Notes: generated by a model from the sequence alone, not told the origin. Counted from the stretch's first letter, positions 47,664-60,566 are shown. The stretch is DNA of 64,000 bases from Rhizobium laguerreae (GCF_002008165.1 NZ_MRDM01000032.1:1-64000), one strand, 5' to 3'. Translations and numbers: made by a program.

Positions 47664-47692
47664 GAAAAGAAAAGGGCGGCTCGAAGCCGCCC
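47664..47692 (-). terminator. gyrA terminator
   Basis: On the minus strand GGGCGGCT (47692-47685) pairs with AGCCGCCC (47681-47674), followed by TTTTCTTTTC. It lies 12 bases past the gyrA stop. Confidence 0.8.
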
Positions 47693-47703
47693 CGTTCATT
47701 TGA

Positions 47704-50541
<2,838 letters not shown>

Positions 50542-50765
50542 AACAGATCACGATCTCTTCTAGAATCACTTGAAGATTTATAGCGGAAAGCCTGTTGCCG
50601 CGCCATTTCACAGCGCGTTTTGAACAGGCTTTTGCGGCTTAAAGAGGGTAAAATATGCAAGTTGCGCGGAAATCCGCCGCGGCCCGCCGCGGGATATTTG
50701 CCAAATCGAAATCCCCGCTTCACAATCATAAAAACCACGCACCCATATGGGGTTCCGGAGAGCCG

Positions 50766-51413
50766 ATGGCAAGCGCCGACCAATTGATCAACGCCTTCAC
50801 GACGCTGCTCGTCACCATCGATCCACCGGGGCTTGCGCCGATCTTTCTGGGCCTGACGACAGGCATGAGCCGGACCGAGCGCAAGCAGGTGGCGCTGCGC
50901 GGCTCGGTCATCGCCTTCATCATCCTTGCCGTCTTTGCGCTGTTCGGCGCGGGCGTGCTCGGCGTGCTCGGGATTTCGATCGGCGCTTTCCGCATCGCCG
51001 GCGGGCTGCTGCTGTTCTGGATCGCCTTCGAGATGGTGTTCGAGAGGCGGCAGCAGCGCAAGGAGAAGGCGACCGAGGCGGCGATCACCAAGGATCATAT
51101 CGAGAATATCGCCGTCTTTCCCCTCGCCTTACCGCTGATTGCCGGCCCGGGTGCGATCTCGGCGACGATCCTGCTTGCCGGCACGCTGGCCACCTCGATC
51201 GGGAAAGCCCAGCTGATCGGCGTCATTGCGGCCAATCTGCTGCTGACCTTCCTCATGCTGCTTATCGCCGAAAGGCTGGACCGTTTCCTCGGCGTCACAG
51301 GCCGGGCGATCCTGACGCGGCTTCTCGGCGTCATCCTCGCAGCGCTCGCCGCACAATTCGTCGTCGACGGGGCTAAGTCGGCGTTCAATCTGATCAGCGC
51401 GACACCGCACTGA
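50766..51413 (+). CDS. MarC-family integral membrane protein
   Basis: This 215-residue protein has six hydrophobic helices and the MarC/UPF0056 motifs LINAFTTLLVTIDPPGLAPI near the N-terminus and FPLALPLIAGPGAISATILL in the middle. Function is unknown; early claims of a role in drug resistance were not upheld. The start at 50766 follows TTCCGGAGAGCC; 37 codons further left are open but look non-coding. It is divergent from gyrA and convergent with ssb. Confidence 0.88.
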   Translation: MASADQLINAFTTLLVTIDPPGLAPIFLGLTTGMSRTERKQVALRGSVIAFIILAVFALFGAGVLGVLGISIGAFRIAGGLLLFWIAFEMVFERRQQRKEKATEAAITKDHIENIAVFPLALPLIAGPGAISATILLAGTLATSIGKAQLIGVIAANLLLTFLMLLIAERLDRFLGVTGRAILTRLLGVILAALAAQFVVDGAKSAFNLISATPH

Positions 51414-51463
51414 AAAGGGCCGCCCACCCGGCCTCAAATCATCTGCCGCAAGATCAACGAAAA

Positions 51464-51495
51464 AGAGCATGACGCCATCCAAGGCATCATGCTCT
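51464..51495. terminator. Terminator between marC-like gene and ssb
   Basis: AGAGCATGACGCC (51464-51476) pairs with GGCATCATGCTCT (51483-51495) with one mismatch, in the gap between convergent genes. On the minus strand (ssb) it is followed by a run of T (CTCTTTTTCG). Confidence 0.75.
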
Positions 51496-51530
51496 CTCAA
51501 GTCTTTCATGAAGCCAGAAAAGGCGGCCGA

Positions 51531-52040
51531 TCAGAACGGGATGTCGTCGTCGAGATCCCGCGAGAAGTTGCCGCCGCTGCCACCGCCGCGGCTCGGCGAT
51601 GAAGCGGGAGCCGGGGCGCCGTAATCGTCGCCATAATCGTTGCCGCCGGCGCCACTGCCACGACCGCCGCTCGCGCCGCCGCCTTCACCGCGGCCGTCGA
51701 GCATCGTCAGCGTCGAACCGAAACCCTGCAGCACCACTTCCGTGCTGTAGCGATCCTGGCCCTGCTGGTCCTGCCATTTGCGGGTCTGCAGCTGGCCTTC
51801 AATATAGAGCTTGGCGCCCTTCTTCACATATTGCTCGACGACCTTGCAGAGGCCCTCGTTGAAGACGACGACGGTGTGCCATTCGGTCTTTTCACGGCGC
51901 TCGCCGGAATTGCGGTCGCGCCAGGTCTCCGAGGTCGCGATACGAAGATTGGCGATCGGCCGGCCATCCTGTGTGCGGCGGATTTCCGGGTCCGCACCGA
52001 CGTTTCCAATCAGAATTACCTTATTCACGCTACCAGCCAT
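51531..52040 (-). CDS. ssb: Single-stranded DNA-binding protein
   Basis: This 169-residue SSB has the OB-fold start AGSVNKVILIGNVGADPEIR, the conserved EWHTVVVFNEGLCKVVEQY, a Gly-rich linker, and the acidic tip DLDDDIPF that recruits replication and repair proteins. I choose MAGSVNKV at 52040; a GTG three codons upstream is open but not needed. It shares a 284-base promoter region with uvrA, which includes an SOS box, so it may be damage-inducible too. Confidence 0.96.
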   Translation of the reverse strand: MAGSVNKVILIGNVGADPEIRRTQDGRPIANLRIATSETWRDRNSGERREKTEWHTVVVFNEGLCKVVEQYVKKGAKLYIEGQLQTRKWQDQQGQDRYSTEVVLQGFGSTLTMLDGRGEGGGASGGRGSGAGGNDYGDDYGAPAPASSPSRGGGSGGNFSRDLDDDIPF

Positions 52041-52185
52041 GCTTCTCACCCTGCCTGCCGCCCTGCCCGGCGGCGTTTAATCGATCGGCGCACCTTAAAC
52101 CATCACGGACCGCCGATGCGCATGGGCGGCAATTAATCCACATGTTTATCCCATCAGAAAGCCGCATGCATTCATCAGGAATTTT

Positions 52186-52200
52186 GTTCTTTATTTGTTC
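52186..52200. promoter_or_regulatory. LexA (SOS) box between ssb and uvrA
   Basis: GTTC-TTTATTT-GTTC exactly matches the alphaproteobacterial LexA motif GTTC-N7-GTTC. It lies 125 bases before uvrA and 146 bases before ssb. LexA repression of uvrA is established in rhizobia; an effect on ssb is possible. Confidence 0.85.
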
Positions 52201-52324
52201 TAGTTTATCCGTATGATCCTGTCAACAGAATCGAAAACCTTGAGCCCTTGCGGATATTCAGCCTCGACTCGCCCGTCGGCATCACTAAATAAGGGCTGTC
52301 ATCCAGAAAACCAAAGCAGAGACG

Positions 52325-55246
52325 ATGAGCGAACTGAAGACGATCTCCATCCGCGGCGCGCGCGAGCATAATCTCAAGAGCATCGATCTCGATCTGCCGC
52401 GTAACAAGCTGATCGTCATGACCGGGCTTTCGGGTTCCGGCAAATCCTCGCTCGCCTTCGACACGATCTATGCCGAGGGCCAGCGGCGCTATGTCGAGAG
52501 CCTGTCGGCCTATGCCCGGCAGTTTCTCGAGATGATGCAGAAGCCCGACGTCGACCAGATCGACGGGCTGTCGCCGGCGATCTCGATCGAGCAGAAGACC
52601 ACCTCGCGCAATCCGCGCTCGACGGTCGGCACCGTCACCGAGATCTACGACTACATGCGCCTGCTTTTTGCCCGCGTCGGCGTTCCCTATTCGCCGGCGA
52701 CCGGCCTGCCGATCGAGAGCCAGACCGTCAGCCAGATGGTCGACCGCATCCTGGATTTCGGCGACGGCACCCGTCTTTATATCCTTGCGCCGCTCGTGCG
52801 CGGGCGCAAGGGCGAATATAAGAAGGAACTGGCGGAGCTGATGAAGAAGGGCTTCCAGCGCGTCAAGGTCGACGGGCAGTTCTACGAGATTGCCGAGGCG
52901 CCGGTGCTCGACAAGAAATACAAGCACGACATCGACATCGTGGTCGACCGCATCGTCGTGCGCTCGGATGTCTCGGCGCGCCTGGCCGACAGTCTCGAAA
53001 CCTGCCTGAAGCTCGCCGACGGGCTGGCGGTCGCCGAATTCGCCGACAAGCCGCTGCCGCCGGAAGAGACGTCGGCCGGCGGCTCGGCCAACAAGTCGCT
53101 GAACGAGACACATGAACGCGTGCTGTTTTCGGAGAAATTCGCCTGCCCGGTCTCGGGCTTCACGATTCCCGAGATCGAACCCAGGCTCTTCTCCTTCAAC
53201 AATCCGTTCGGCGCCTGCCCGACCTGCGATGGCCTCGGCGCCCAGCAGAAGATCGATCCGGATCTGATCGTGCCCGAGCCCGAGCGGACGTTGCGCGACG
53301 GGGCGATCGCGCCCTGGGCCAAGTCGACCTCGCCCTATTACAATCAGACGCTGGAAGCGCTCGGCAAACATTACGGCTTCAAGCTCGGCACCCGCTGGAA
53401 CGATCTCTCCGACGAGGCCAAGGACGTCATCCTCAACGGCACCAACGACAAGATCGAATTCCATTATGCCGACGGCGCCCGCTCCTACACGACGCAGAAG
53501 AATTTCGAGGGCATCATCACCAATCTCGAGCGCCGCTGGAAGGAGACCGATTCCGCCTGGGCGCGCGAAGACATCGAGCGCTTCATGTCGGCCGCCCCCT
53601 GCCCTTCGTGCAACGGCTTCCGCCTGAAGCCCGAGGCCTTAGCGGTAAAGATCGACACGCTGCATATCGGCGAGGTGACTGGTATGTCGATCCGCGTCGC
53701 CCGCGACTGGTTCGAGACGCTGCCGGCAAGCTTCAATGCCAAGCAGAACGAGATCGCCGTGCGCATTCTCAAGGAAATCCGCGACCGGCTGCGCTTCCTC
53801 AACGATGTCGGCCTGGAATATCTCAGCCTGTCGCGCAATTCCGGCACGCTGTCGGGCGGCGAGAGCCAGCGCATCCGGCTTGCCTCGCAGATCGGCTCAG
53901 GGCTGACGGGCGTGCTCTACGTGCTCGACGAACCTTCGATCGGCCTGCATCAGCGCGACAATGCCCGGCTGCTCGATACGCTCAAGCACCTGCGCGACAT
54001 CGGCAACACCGTCATTGTCGTCGAACATGACGAGGATGCGATCCTGTCGGCCGACGATGTGGTCGATATCGGCCCGGCGGCCGGCATTCACGGCGGCCAG
54101 GTCATCGCCCATGGCACGCCGCAGGATATCATGGCCAATCCGAAATCGCTGACCGGCAAATATCTCTCCGGCGAACTTGGCGTTCCCGTTCCCGACGAGC
54201 GGCGCAAGCCGAAGAAGGGCCGCGAGATCAAGGTGGTCGGCGCACGCGGCAACAATCTGAAGAATGTCACGGCATCCATCCCGCTCGGGGTGTTCACGGC
54301 GGTGACCGGCGTTTCCGGCGGCGGTAAATCCACCTTCCTGATCGAAACGCTCTATAAATCAGCGGCAAGGCGCGTCATGGGCGCGCGTGAAAACCCGGCC
54401 GATCACGACCGCATCGACGGCTTCGAGCATATCGACAAGGTGATCGACATCGATCAATCGCCGATCGGCCGCACGCCGCGCTCGAACCCGGCAACCTATA
54501 CCGGCGCCTTCACGCCGATCCGCGACTGGTTTGCCGGCCTGCCGGAGGCCAAGGCCCGCGGCTACCAGCCGGGCCGTTTCTCCTTCAACGTCAAGGGCGG
54601 GCGCTGCGAGGCCTGCCAAGGCGACGGCGTCATCAAGATCGAGATGCACTTCCTGCCCGATGTCTACGTCACCTGCGACGTCTGCCACGGCAAGCGCTAC
54701 AATCGCGAGACACTCGACGTCACCTTCAAGCAGAGGTCAATCGCCGACGTGCTCGACATGACGGTGGAGGAAGGCGTCGATTTCTTCGCGGCGGTGCCTG
54801 CGGTGCGCGACAAGCTGCAAGCGCTGAAGGATGTCGGGCTCGGTTATATCAAGGTCGGCCAGCAAGCGAATACGCTCTCAGGCGGCGAAGCGCAGCGCGT
54901 CAAGCTTGCCAAAGAGCTGTCGAAACGCTCGACGGGACGCACGCTCTACATTCTCGATGAACCCACCACCGGCCTGCATTTCCACGATGTCGCCAAGCTG
55001 CTCGAAATGCTGCACGAACTGGTCAACCAGGGCAATTCGGTGGTGGTGATCGAGCACAATCTCGAAGTCATCAAGACGGCCGATTGGGTGCTCGATTTCG
55101 GCCCCGAAGGCGGCGACGGCGGCGGCGAGATCGTCGCGACCGGCACGCCCGAAGCGATCGTCAAGGAGAAGCGGTCCTATACCGGACAGTTCCTGAAGGA
55201 ATTGCTGGAACGGCGGCCGGCGAAGAAGGCGGTTGCGGCGGAATGA
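52325..55246 (+). CDS. uvrA: Excinuclease ABC subunit A
   Basis: This 973-residue UvrA is the damage-recognition ATPase of nucleotide excision repair. It has two ABC domains (Walker A GLSGSGKSS near residue 34 and GVSGGGKST near 662; signatures LSGGESQRIRLA and LSGGEAQRVKLA) and the zinc-binding modules (CPVSGF..CPTC-type near 277 and CEACQGDGV..CDVCHG near 760). Full length for the family. An SOS box upstream indicates LexA control. Its stop overlaps the start of the following GNAT gene (ATGA). Confidence 0.97.
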   Translation: MSELKTISIRGAREHNLKSIDLDLPRNKLIVMTGLSGSGKSSLAFDTIYAEGQRRYVESLSAYARQFLEMMQKPDVDQIDGLSPAISIEQKTTSRNPRSTVGTVTEIYDYMRLLFARVGVPYSPATGLPIESQTVSQMVDRILDFGDGTRLYILAPLVRGRKGEYKKELAELMKKGFQRVKVDGQFYEIAEAPVLDKKYKHDIDIVVDRIVVRSDVSARLADSLETCLKLADGLAVAEFADKPLPPEETSAGGSANKSLNETHERVLFSEKFACPVSGFTIPEIEPRLFSFNNPFGACPTCDGLGAQQKIDPDLIVPEPERTLRDGAIAPWAKSTSPYYNQTLEALGKHYGFKLGTRWNDLSDEAKDVILNGTNDKIEFHYADGARSYTTQKNFEGIITNLERRWKETDSAWAREDIERFMSAAPCPSCNGFRLKPEALAVKIDTLHIGEVTGMSIRVARDWFETLPASFNAKQNEIAVRILKEIRDRLRFLNDVGLEYLSLSRNSGTLSGGESQRIRLASQIGSGLTGVLYVLDEPSIGLHQRDNARLLDTLKHLRDIGNTVIVVEHDEDAILSADDVVDIGPAAGIHGGQVIAHGTPQDIMANPKSLTGKYLSGELGVPVPDERRKPKKGREIKVVGARGNNLKNVTASIPLGVFTAVTGVSGGGKSTFLIETLYKSAARRVMGARENPADHDRIDGFEHIDKVIDIDQSPIGRTPRSNPATYTGAFTPIRDWFAGLPEAKARGYQPGRFSFNVKGGRCEACQGDGVIKIEMHFLPDVYVTCDVCHGKRYNRETLDVTFKQRSIADVLDMTVEEGVDFFAAVPAVRDKLQALKDVGLGYIKVGQQANTLSGGEAQRVKLAKELSKRSTGRTLYILDEPTTGLHFHDVAKLLEMLHELVNQGNSVVVIEHNLEVIKTADWVLDFGPEGGDGGGEIVATGTPEAIVKEKRSYTGQFLKELLERRPAKKAVAAE

Positions 55247-55704
55247 CGATGAGGCCAGCGTCGCCCGATGATCTGGAAACGATCGTGACGCTGACGTCAG
55301 CCGCTTATCGGCCCTATAGCGAGCTCTTCGGCGCTCCGCCGATGCCAGTGACGGAGGATTACACGCCGCGGATCGAACGCGGCGAGGTCTGGCTGCGCGA
55401 GATCGGCGGGCAAACGGCCGGCCTGGTGGTCGTCGAGCAGCATTCCGATCACCTGATGCTGTTCAGCATCGCGGTCTCGCCGGCGTTTCAGGGTGCCGGG
55501 CATGGGCTGGCGATGCTGCGTTGGCTGGAAGGCAAGGCGCGGGAATGGGCCGTGCCGAAGATCCGGCTCTACACGAATGCGCGGATGGAGCGGAATATCG
55601 CGCTCTACAGCGCCTTCGGGTTTCAGGAAACGGGTCGCCGACCGAACCCTTATCGGCCAGGATGGACGCTCGTCGACATGGCGAAAGAGATCAATGCGGC
55701 CTGA
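55243..55704 (+). CDS. GNAT-family N-acetyltransferase
   Basis: This 153-residue protein consists of a single GNAT domain: MTMRPASPDDLETIVTLTSA, the acetyl-CoA loop VSPAFQGAGHGLAMLRWLEG and the final strand NIALYSAFGFQETGRRPNPY. The substrate is unknown. The start overlaps the uvrA stop by ATGA, so it is translationally coupled to uvrA and probably co-induced by DNA damage; that is inference. An in-frame opening further left lies inside uvrA and is not used. Confidence 0.85.
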   Translation: MTMRPASPDDLETIVTLTSAAYRPYSELFGAPPMPVTEDYTPRIERGEVWLREIGGQTAGLVVVEQHSDHLMLFSIAVSPAFQGAGHGLAMLRWLEGKAREWAVPKIRLYTNARMERNIALYSAFGFQETGRRPNPYRPGWTLVDMAKEINAA

Positions 55705-55728
55705 GCGGCTGCGAATGGGGAGGACGAC

Positions 55729-56535
55729 ATGACGAAATCCGGCACTATCCGCACCGGCATCGGCGGCTGGACCTTCGAGCCCTGGCGCGGGCATTTCTTT
55801 CCCGATGACCTGAAACAGAAGGACGAGCTGAATTATGCCAGCCGCCAGCTGAAGGTCATCGAGGTTAACGGCACCTATTACAGCACGCAGAAGCCTGCGG
55901 TCTTTGCCAAATGGGCGGCTGAGGTGCCCGACGGTTTCATCTTTTCGCTGAAGGCGACGCGTTTCGTCACCAATCGGCGGGTGCTTGCCGAAGCCGGTGA
56001 ATCGATGGAACGGTTCCTGTCATCGGGCATCAGCGAACTCGGCGATCATCTGGGGCCGCTGCTCTGGCAATTCGCACCGACGAAGAGGTTCGATTCGGAC
56101 GATTTCGAGGCCTTCCTAAAGCTGCTGCCGGCAAAACAGGATGGGTTGGCGCTCCGCCACGTGGTCGAGGTGCGGCACGATTCCTTCAAGGTGCCGGAGT
56201 TCGTGGCGCTGCTTTCGAAATACGGTGTGGCTCCTGTTTGCGCTGAACATTTCGAATATCCGATGATCGCCGACGTGACGGCCGATTTCGTCTATGCCAG
56301 GCTGCAGAAGGGCTCGGACGACATTCCGACCTGCTATCCGGAAAAGGACCTGAAGGCCTGGGCAGGCCGGCTGGAGACCTGGGCCGAAGGCAAGGTTCCC
56401 GATGACCTGCCGCTGATCGATGAAGATCGCAAGGTGAAGACCGAGCCGCGCGACGTCTTCGCCTTCATGATCCATGAAGGCAAGGTCAATGCGCCGCACG
56501 GGGCGATCGCCCTGCAGCAGGCGTTGGCGAAATAG
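55729..56535 (+). CDS. DUF72 family protein
   Basis: This 268-residue protein has the DUF72 (YecE-like) TIM-barrel pattern: IRTGIGGWTFEPWRGHFFP at the start, IEVNGTYYSTQKP, and FSLKATRFVTNRR. Members are structurally known but biochemically uncharacterised. It follows the GNAT gene by 24 bases with GGGGAGGAC upstream, so uvrA, the GNAT gene and this gene may form an operon. Confidence 0.88.
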   Translation: MTKSGTIRTGIGGWTFEPWRGHFFPDDLKQKDELNYASRQLKVIEVNGTYYSTQKPAVFAKWAAEVPDGFIFSLKATRFVTNRRVLAEAGESMERFLSSGISELGDHLGPLLWQFAPTKRFDSDDFEAFLKLLPAKQDGLALRHVVEVRHDSFKVPEFVALLSKYGVAPVCAEHFEYPMIADVTADFVYARLQKGSDDIPTCYPEKDLKAWAGRLETWAEGKVPDDLPLIDEDRKVKTEPRDVFAFMIHEGKVNAPHGAIALQQALAK

Positions 56536-56637
56536 GCCGGGCTCGATAGTCACAAAAGGATCGTGACCTTGTGGGTATCACATCGTCAGTCAAGCGTTGC
56601 ATGAGCGCATCGTGAGCGCGGTAACCCGGGAGCCCGT

Positions 56638-57603
56638 ATGAGCGTTGCCGCATCCTATCTCTATCGCAACGGGCGGCGGGTCGAGGCTGTCCCTTTCGAG
56701 GCTGCCTCCATTCCGTCGACGGACAACGAATTCATCTGGATCGGGCTGCACAAGCCCAGCCGGGACGAACTCCTGCTGCTGCAAAGCCGTTTTGGCCTTC
56801 ACGAACTCTCGATCGCCGATGCGCTCAGTTCCCTGCAGATGCCGAAGCTCAGCGTCTATGACAACCAGCTGTTCGTCATCGCAAAGACGGCGCAGCTCGA
56901 GGGAGACCAAATCACCTACGGGGAAACCGCAATTTTCGTCGGCAAGCGCTATATCATCACCGTCCGCAATGGGTCGGAGCGCGGGCACGGAGAGCTGCGC
57001 GGCCGGCTGGAGGCTTCGCCGAAGACGCTCTGCCATGGCACCGACTACATTCTGCATGCCATTCTCGATTTCATTATCGACGGCTATCTTCCCATAGTGC
57101 GTACGATCGAGGATGCCGTTCTCGATATGGAAAGAAAGATGCTGGATGCGTTTCTCGACCGCAGCCAGATCACCCGGATTTTCAAGTTGCGGCGGGAAGT
57201 CATTCTGTTTCAGCGGGTGCTGGACGCGATGCTCGACCTTTGCGGCAAGCTCTACCATCTCGACCTGCCGTCGCTCGACAGGGAAGCGAAGCCCTATTTT
57301 CGCGATGCGCTTCAGCACATGCACCGTGTCGAGACGATGGTTGCAAGCTTGCGCGACGTGATCACATCGGTTTTTGAAGCGAGCAATCTGCTTGAACAGC
57401 AAAGACAGGGCACGATCACCCGGCAGCTGGCGGCCTGGGCTGCTATTCTCGCCGTTCCGACGGCAATCGCCGGCATCTACGGCATGAATTTCGACAATAT
57501 GCCCGAGCTGAAAACCAGCTACGGTTATTTTATCGTCCTGGCAGTCATCGCCATCATGTGCATTGCACTTTTCATCCGTTTCAAGCGCGCCCGCTGGATA
57601 TGA
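56638..57603 (+). CDS. CorA-family magnesium/divalent metal transport protein
   Basis: This 321-residue CorA-like protein has a long soluble N-terminal region and two C-terminal membrane helices. The signature GMN in IYGMNFDNMPEL follows the first helix (AAWAAILAVPTAIAGIYGMN). The pentameric family conducts Mg2+ (CorA) or exports Zn2+ (ZntB). The start ATG at 56638 has CGGGAGCC upstream. It lies 102 bases after the DUF72 gene and converges on the DUF808 gene. Confidence 0.9.
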   Translation: MSVAASYLYRNGRRVEAVPFEAASIPSTDNEFIWIGLHKPSRDELLLLQSRFGLHELSIADALSSLQMPKLSVYDNQLFVIAKTAQLEGDQITYGETAIFVGKRYIITVRNGSERGHGELRGRLEASPKTLCHGTDYILHAILDFIIDGYLPIVRTIEDAVLDMERKMLDAFLDRSQITRIFKLRREVILFQRVLDAMLDLCGKLYHLDLPSLDREAKPYFRDALQHMHRVETMVASLRDVITSVFEASNLLEQQRQGTITRQLAAWAAILAVPTAIAGIYGMNFDNMPELKTSYGYFIVLAVIAIMCIALFIRFKRARWI

Positions 57604-57630
57604 CGCCTTGCTCGTCAACGGACTCGGGCT

Positions 57631-58650
57631 TCATTTCTTCCCGTCCGCCAGCGCCTCTTTGCGGCGGCGCGGCAGGAGCGATTTGAGGTACCGCCAGATC
57701 GGCGAGACGATGTAGCCGGCGACCGGAATAGCGATCAAGCCGGCGACGATACCGACGATGCCCGCTCCTGCGGCCTCGACGATCCAGCTGAGCACGGATG
57801 CCAGAGCGGGAATGGCATGCGCGGTCGCCTCCCCGGCATCATGGATCAGATGTGCAAGGCCACCGATACCATAGGATTCGAGGCCGTGAACGATGATGCC
57901 GCCGCCGACCCAGATCATGGCGGCCGTTCCAACAATGCCGAGCACTTTCAGAAAGTAAGGCATGCCTGTGACAAGCCCCTTCCCGATCGATCGCAAGAAG
58001 GTGCCCATCGCCGATGCCGCCCGCACGCGCGCCAGCATCAGACCGAGATCATCGGCCTTGACGATAAGCGCAACGCCGCCATAGACCAAGAACGTGATGC
58101 CCAGTCCCACGACGGCAAGGATGACGGCCTGGGTGAACATGCCGCCTGACGGAACCGCGGCGAGCGTAATCGCCATGATTTCGGCCGACAGGATGAAATC
58201 CGTCTTGATCGCACCGGCGACCTTTTCGTCTTCTACCGATTTGGCATCGAGGCTTGCCGTCTCGAGTGCCGATTCATGGGCGTGAGCTGCATGCGGCAGC
58301 ACCAGCCCGTAGACTTTTTCCACACCCTCGTAGCAGAGATAAAGTCCGCCGATCATCAGCAGCGGCGTGATCGCCTGCGGGGCGACAAGACTCAGGATCA
58401 GTGCAGCCGGAAGCAGAATCAGCAGCTTGTTCTTCAGCGAGCCGAGCGCGATCTTGCCGATGATCGGCAATTCGCGCGCTGCCGAGAATCCGGTGACGTA
58501 ACGCGGCGTGACCGCCGCATCGTCAATGACGACGCCGGCCGCTTTCGCGCCCGCCTTGGCCGCTTGGCCGGCAATATCGTCGAGCGATGCCGCAGCCACC
58601 TTGGCCAAAGCCGCGATATCATCAAGAAGGGCGATCAGGCCAACACTCAT
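57631..58650 (-). CDS. DUF808 (YedI-like) membrane protein
   Basis: This 339-residue integral membrane protein begins MSVGLIALLDDIAALAKVAA with the DUF808 hallmark (ASLDDIAGQAAKAGAKAAGV, VIDDAAVTPRYVTGFSAARE) and has several hydrophobic helices. Function is unknown. ACGGAGGCTCG sets the start at 58650; upstream in-frame codons are not supported. It follows the Na/Pi cotransporter gene on the same strand by 113 bases. Confidence 0.85.
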   Translation of the reverse strand: MSVGLIALLDDIAALAKVAAASLDDIAGQAAKAGAKAAGVVIDDAAVTPRYVTGFSAARELPIIGKIALGSLKNKLLILLPAALILSLVAPQAITPLLMIGGLYLCYEGVEKVYGLVLPHAAHAHESALETASLDAKSVEDEKVAGAIKTDFILSAEIMAITLAAVPSGGMFTQAVILAVVGLGITFLVYGGVALIVKADDLGLMLARVRAASAMGTFLRSIGKGLVTGMPYFLKVLGIVGTAAMIWVGGGIIVHGLESYGIGGLAHLIHDAGEATAHAIPALASVLSWIVEAAGAGIVGIVAGLIAIPVAGYIVSPIWRYLKSLLPRRRKEALADGKK

Positions 58651-58763
58651 TCGAGCCTCCGTCGGGAAGACAGACTTATGCAGCAAAAACGGAAGGCCCG
58701 TCAACGAGACGTGGCATCCTCCGCCGGGAAGATGCCACGCAAGGATCACGACGACGATGGCCG

Positions 58764-60497
58764 TTATTCAGCCGGCATCGGGCTCAACCCACCCTCGTCC
58801 AGCGGCGGACGCGCCTGTCGTTCCCGTTTCTGCGAAACCCGCGACAGAACGCTCTGCCGGTTCACGGATTTGCGCTCCTCGTCGATGCGGCGGATCAGGA
58901 TCTCCGCGCGCTCGACCGAGCCGAGAAGCGCCAGGATCGTGCCGCGTTCGGCCGCGCCGGCATTCGGGCCAAGTGCCAGTGTCTGTTCCCGCAGTTCAGT
59001 GACATTGGGAAGGCTGACATGGCCGGCCGGCATGGAGGGACGAACCACGTCATAGTCGGGCATGATATCCTGCAGAGAGGCATCGAGCTTGCTCAGTGCC
59101 AGATTGACGATCGCCAAAGCAGGCTCGCTGAATTTTTCACGCTTCACACGCCGGGCGACCTGATGCATCGATTCCGTCAAGGCAGCGGTGAAATCCGCCT
59201 CCTCGATCAGGCTGGCGACCAGATCGAGTTGCTCGTAAGGCAGATCCTCCTTCATCAGCGAGGCGGTGTAGTCGCGAATGTCGCGGCTGAGGATATCGGT
59301 GGCGAGATAGTGTTCGCCCGGATCGGATGGCGCCGACTTGGCCGACCGGGCAATATCCAGGAACATCGCGCCGGCCTGCAGATGACGCGCGGTCTCCTGC
59401 TGGACCGCCGGAACGGCCCGCGCGAAATCGCTTGTGAGCCTGCGGTCGAGGAATTTCGGCGTCGAATAATCTTCAACATCCTCGGCGTCGATACGGCCGA
59501 TGCGCGACAAGACACGTTCGAAGACGCTGACGAAGGGAAACAGCAACGCCGTGTTGAAAACGTTGAAGAAGGTCGAATAGAGACCGACAGCGACCGGAAC
59601 CAGCGGAAATGTCTCCTTGCCCTCGACCACGACCGGAACGCCGGGATCGCCGCCGAACCACTGCATCGCCCATGCCAGAACGTCGATCGAGACGAAGAAC
59701 AAGGGCACCGTGATGCAGACGCCGATAATGTTGAAGGACATATGGGCGTAGGCAGCGCGTTTGGCGTTCTTCGACAGATTGAGCGAGGCAATCCAGGAGG
59801 TGATCGTGGTTCCGAGATCCGCACCCAGCGAGAAGGCAACCGCCGTCGTCCAGTCAAGGACACCGGCCGCGCCGAGCCCCATGACGATACCGATCGTCGC
59901 CGACGAGGAGTGGATCATCGCAGTGACGCCGGCGGCGATCAGCACGCACTTGATCAGGTTGTAATAGGAGTCGGCGGTCAGCGTCGACAGAACGTCCATG
60001 ACCTCCGGTATGTTGCGCAGCGGCCGAAGGCCGCCGGTCATCAGATTGAGACCGTAGAAAATCAGCGCGAAGCCCATGCAGGCAAGCGCGACGTTGCGGA
60101 TGCGCTCGCTCTTGGCAAAGCAGTAGACCAGTGAAAAAACACCCGCAAAGATCAGGCCAAGAGGTCCGAGCGGCAAGGCGATCAGGCCGTTTCCGAGCGT
60201 CGTTCCGATGTTGGCGCCCATGATGACGCTGATCGCCGGACGCAAGCCGACAACGCCGGCATTGACGAGGCCGACGACCATGACCGTCATTGCCGTGGAT
60301 GACTGGATGACACCGGTGATGAGCGTTCCCGCGATGACGCCCTTGATCGGCGTGCCTGCGGCTCTCGCGAGAAATGCGCGCATCTTGTTGACGGAGAGTG
60401 CCTGGATGCCGTTCGACATGAACTCCAGACCGAGCATGAATATCCCCAGCCCGCCAATAACAGGCACAAGAATATCCTTGAAAATGTCGATGTTCAT
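58764..60497 (-). CDS. Na/Pi cotransporter family protein with PhoU-like tail
   Basis: This 577-residue protein has an N-terminal NptA/PhoU-type membrane region with repeated motifs (FMLGLEFMSNGIQALSVNKM; TGVIQSSTAMTVMVVGLVNA; IMGANIGTTLGNGLIALPLG; HSSSATIGIVMGLGAAGVLD). QSST and SSSA pairs are typical of sodium-phosphate symporters. A C-terminal helical PhoU-like domain (residues 370-560) follows. It should take up or export phosphate with Na+. It lies downstream of a PstS-like gene, separated by 117 bases with a hairpin. Confidence 0.87.
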   Translation of the reverse strand: MNIDIFKDILVPVIGGLGIFMLGLEFMSNGIQALSVNKMRAFLARAAGTPIKGVIAGTLITGVIQSSTAMTVMVVGLVNAGVVGLRPAISVIMGANIGTTLGNGLIALPLGPLGLIFAGVFSLVYCFAKSERIRNVALACMGFALIFYGLNLMTGGLRPLRNIPEVMDVLSTLTADSYYNLIKCVLIAAGVTAMIHSSSATIGIVMGLGAAGVLDWTTAVAFSLGADLGTTITSWIASLNLSKNAKRAAYAHMSFNIIGVCITVPLFFVSIDVLAWAMQWFGGDPGVPVVVEGKETFPLVPVAVGLYSTFFNVFNTALLFPFVSVFERVLSRIGRIDAEDVEDYSTPKFLDRRLTSDFARAVPAVQQETARHLQAGAMFLDIARSAKSAPSDPGEHYLATDILSRDIRDYTASLMKEDLPYEQLDLVASLIEEADFTAALTESMHQVARRVKREKFSEPALAIVNLALSKLDASLQDIMPDYDVVRPSMPAGHVSLPNVTELREQTLALGPNAGAAERGTILALLGSVERAEILIRRIDEERKSVNRQSVLSRVSQKRERQARPPLDEGGLSPMPAE

Positions 60498-60566
60498 TAC
60501 GCCTTACCCCCTTGGCGCCAAAATGGCGCGCTTCAACGACGCCCCCGCGTCTCACATGCCCGATTT

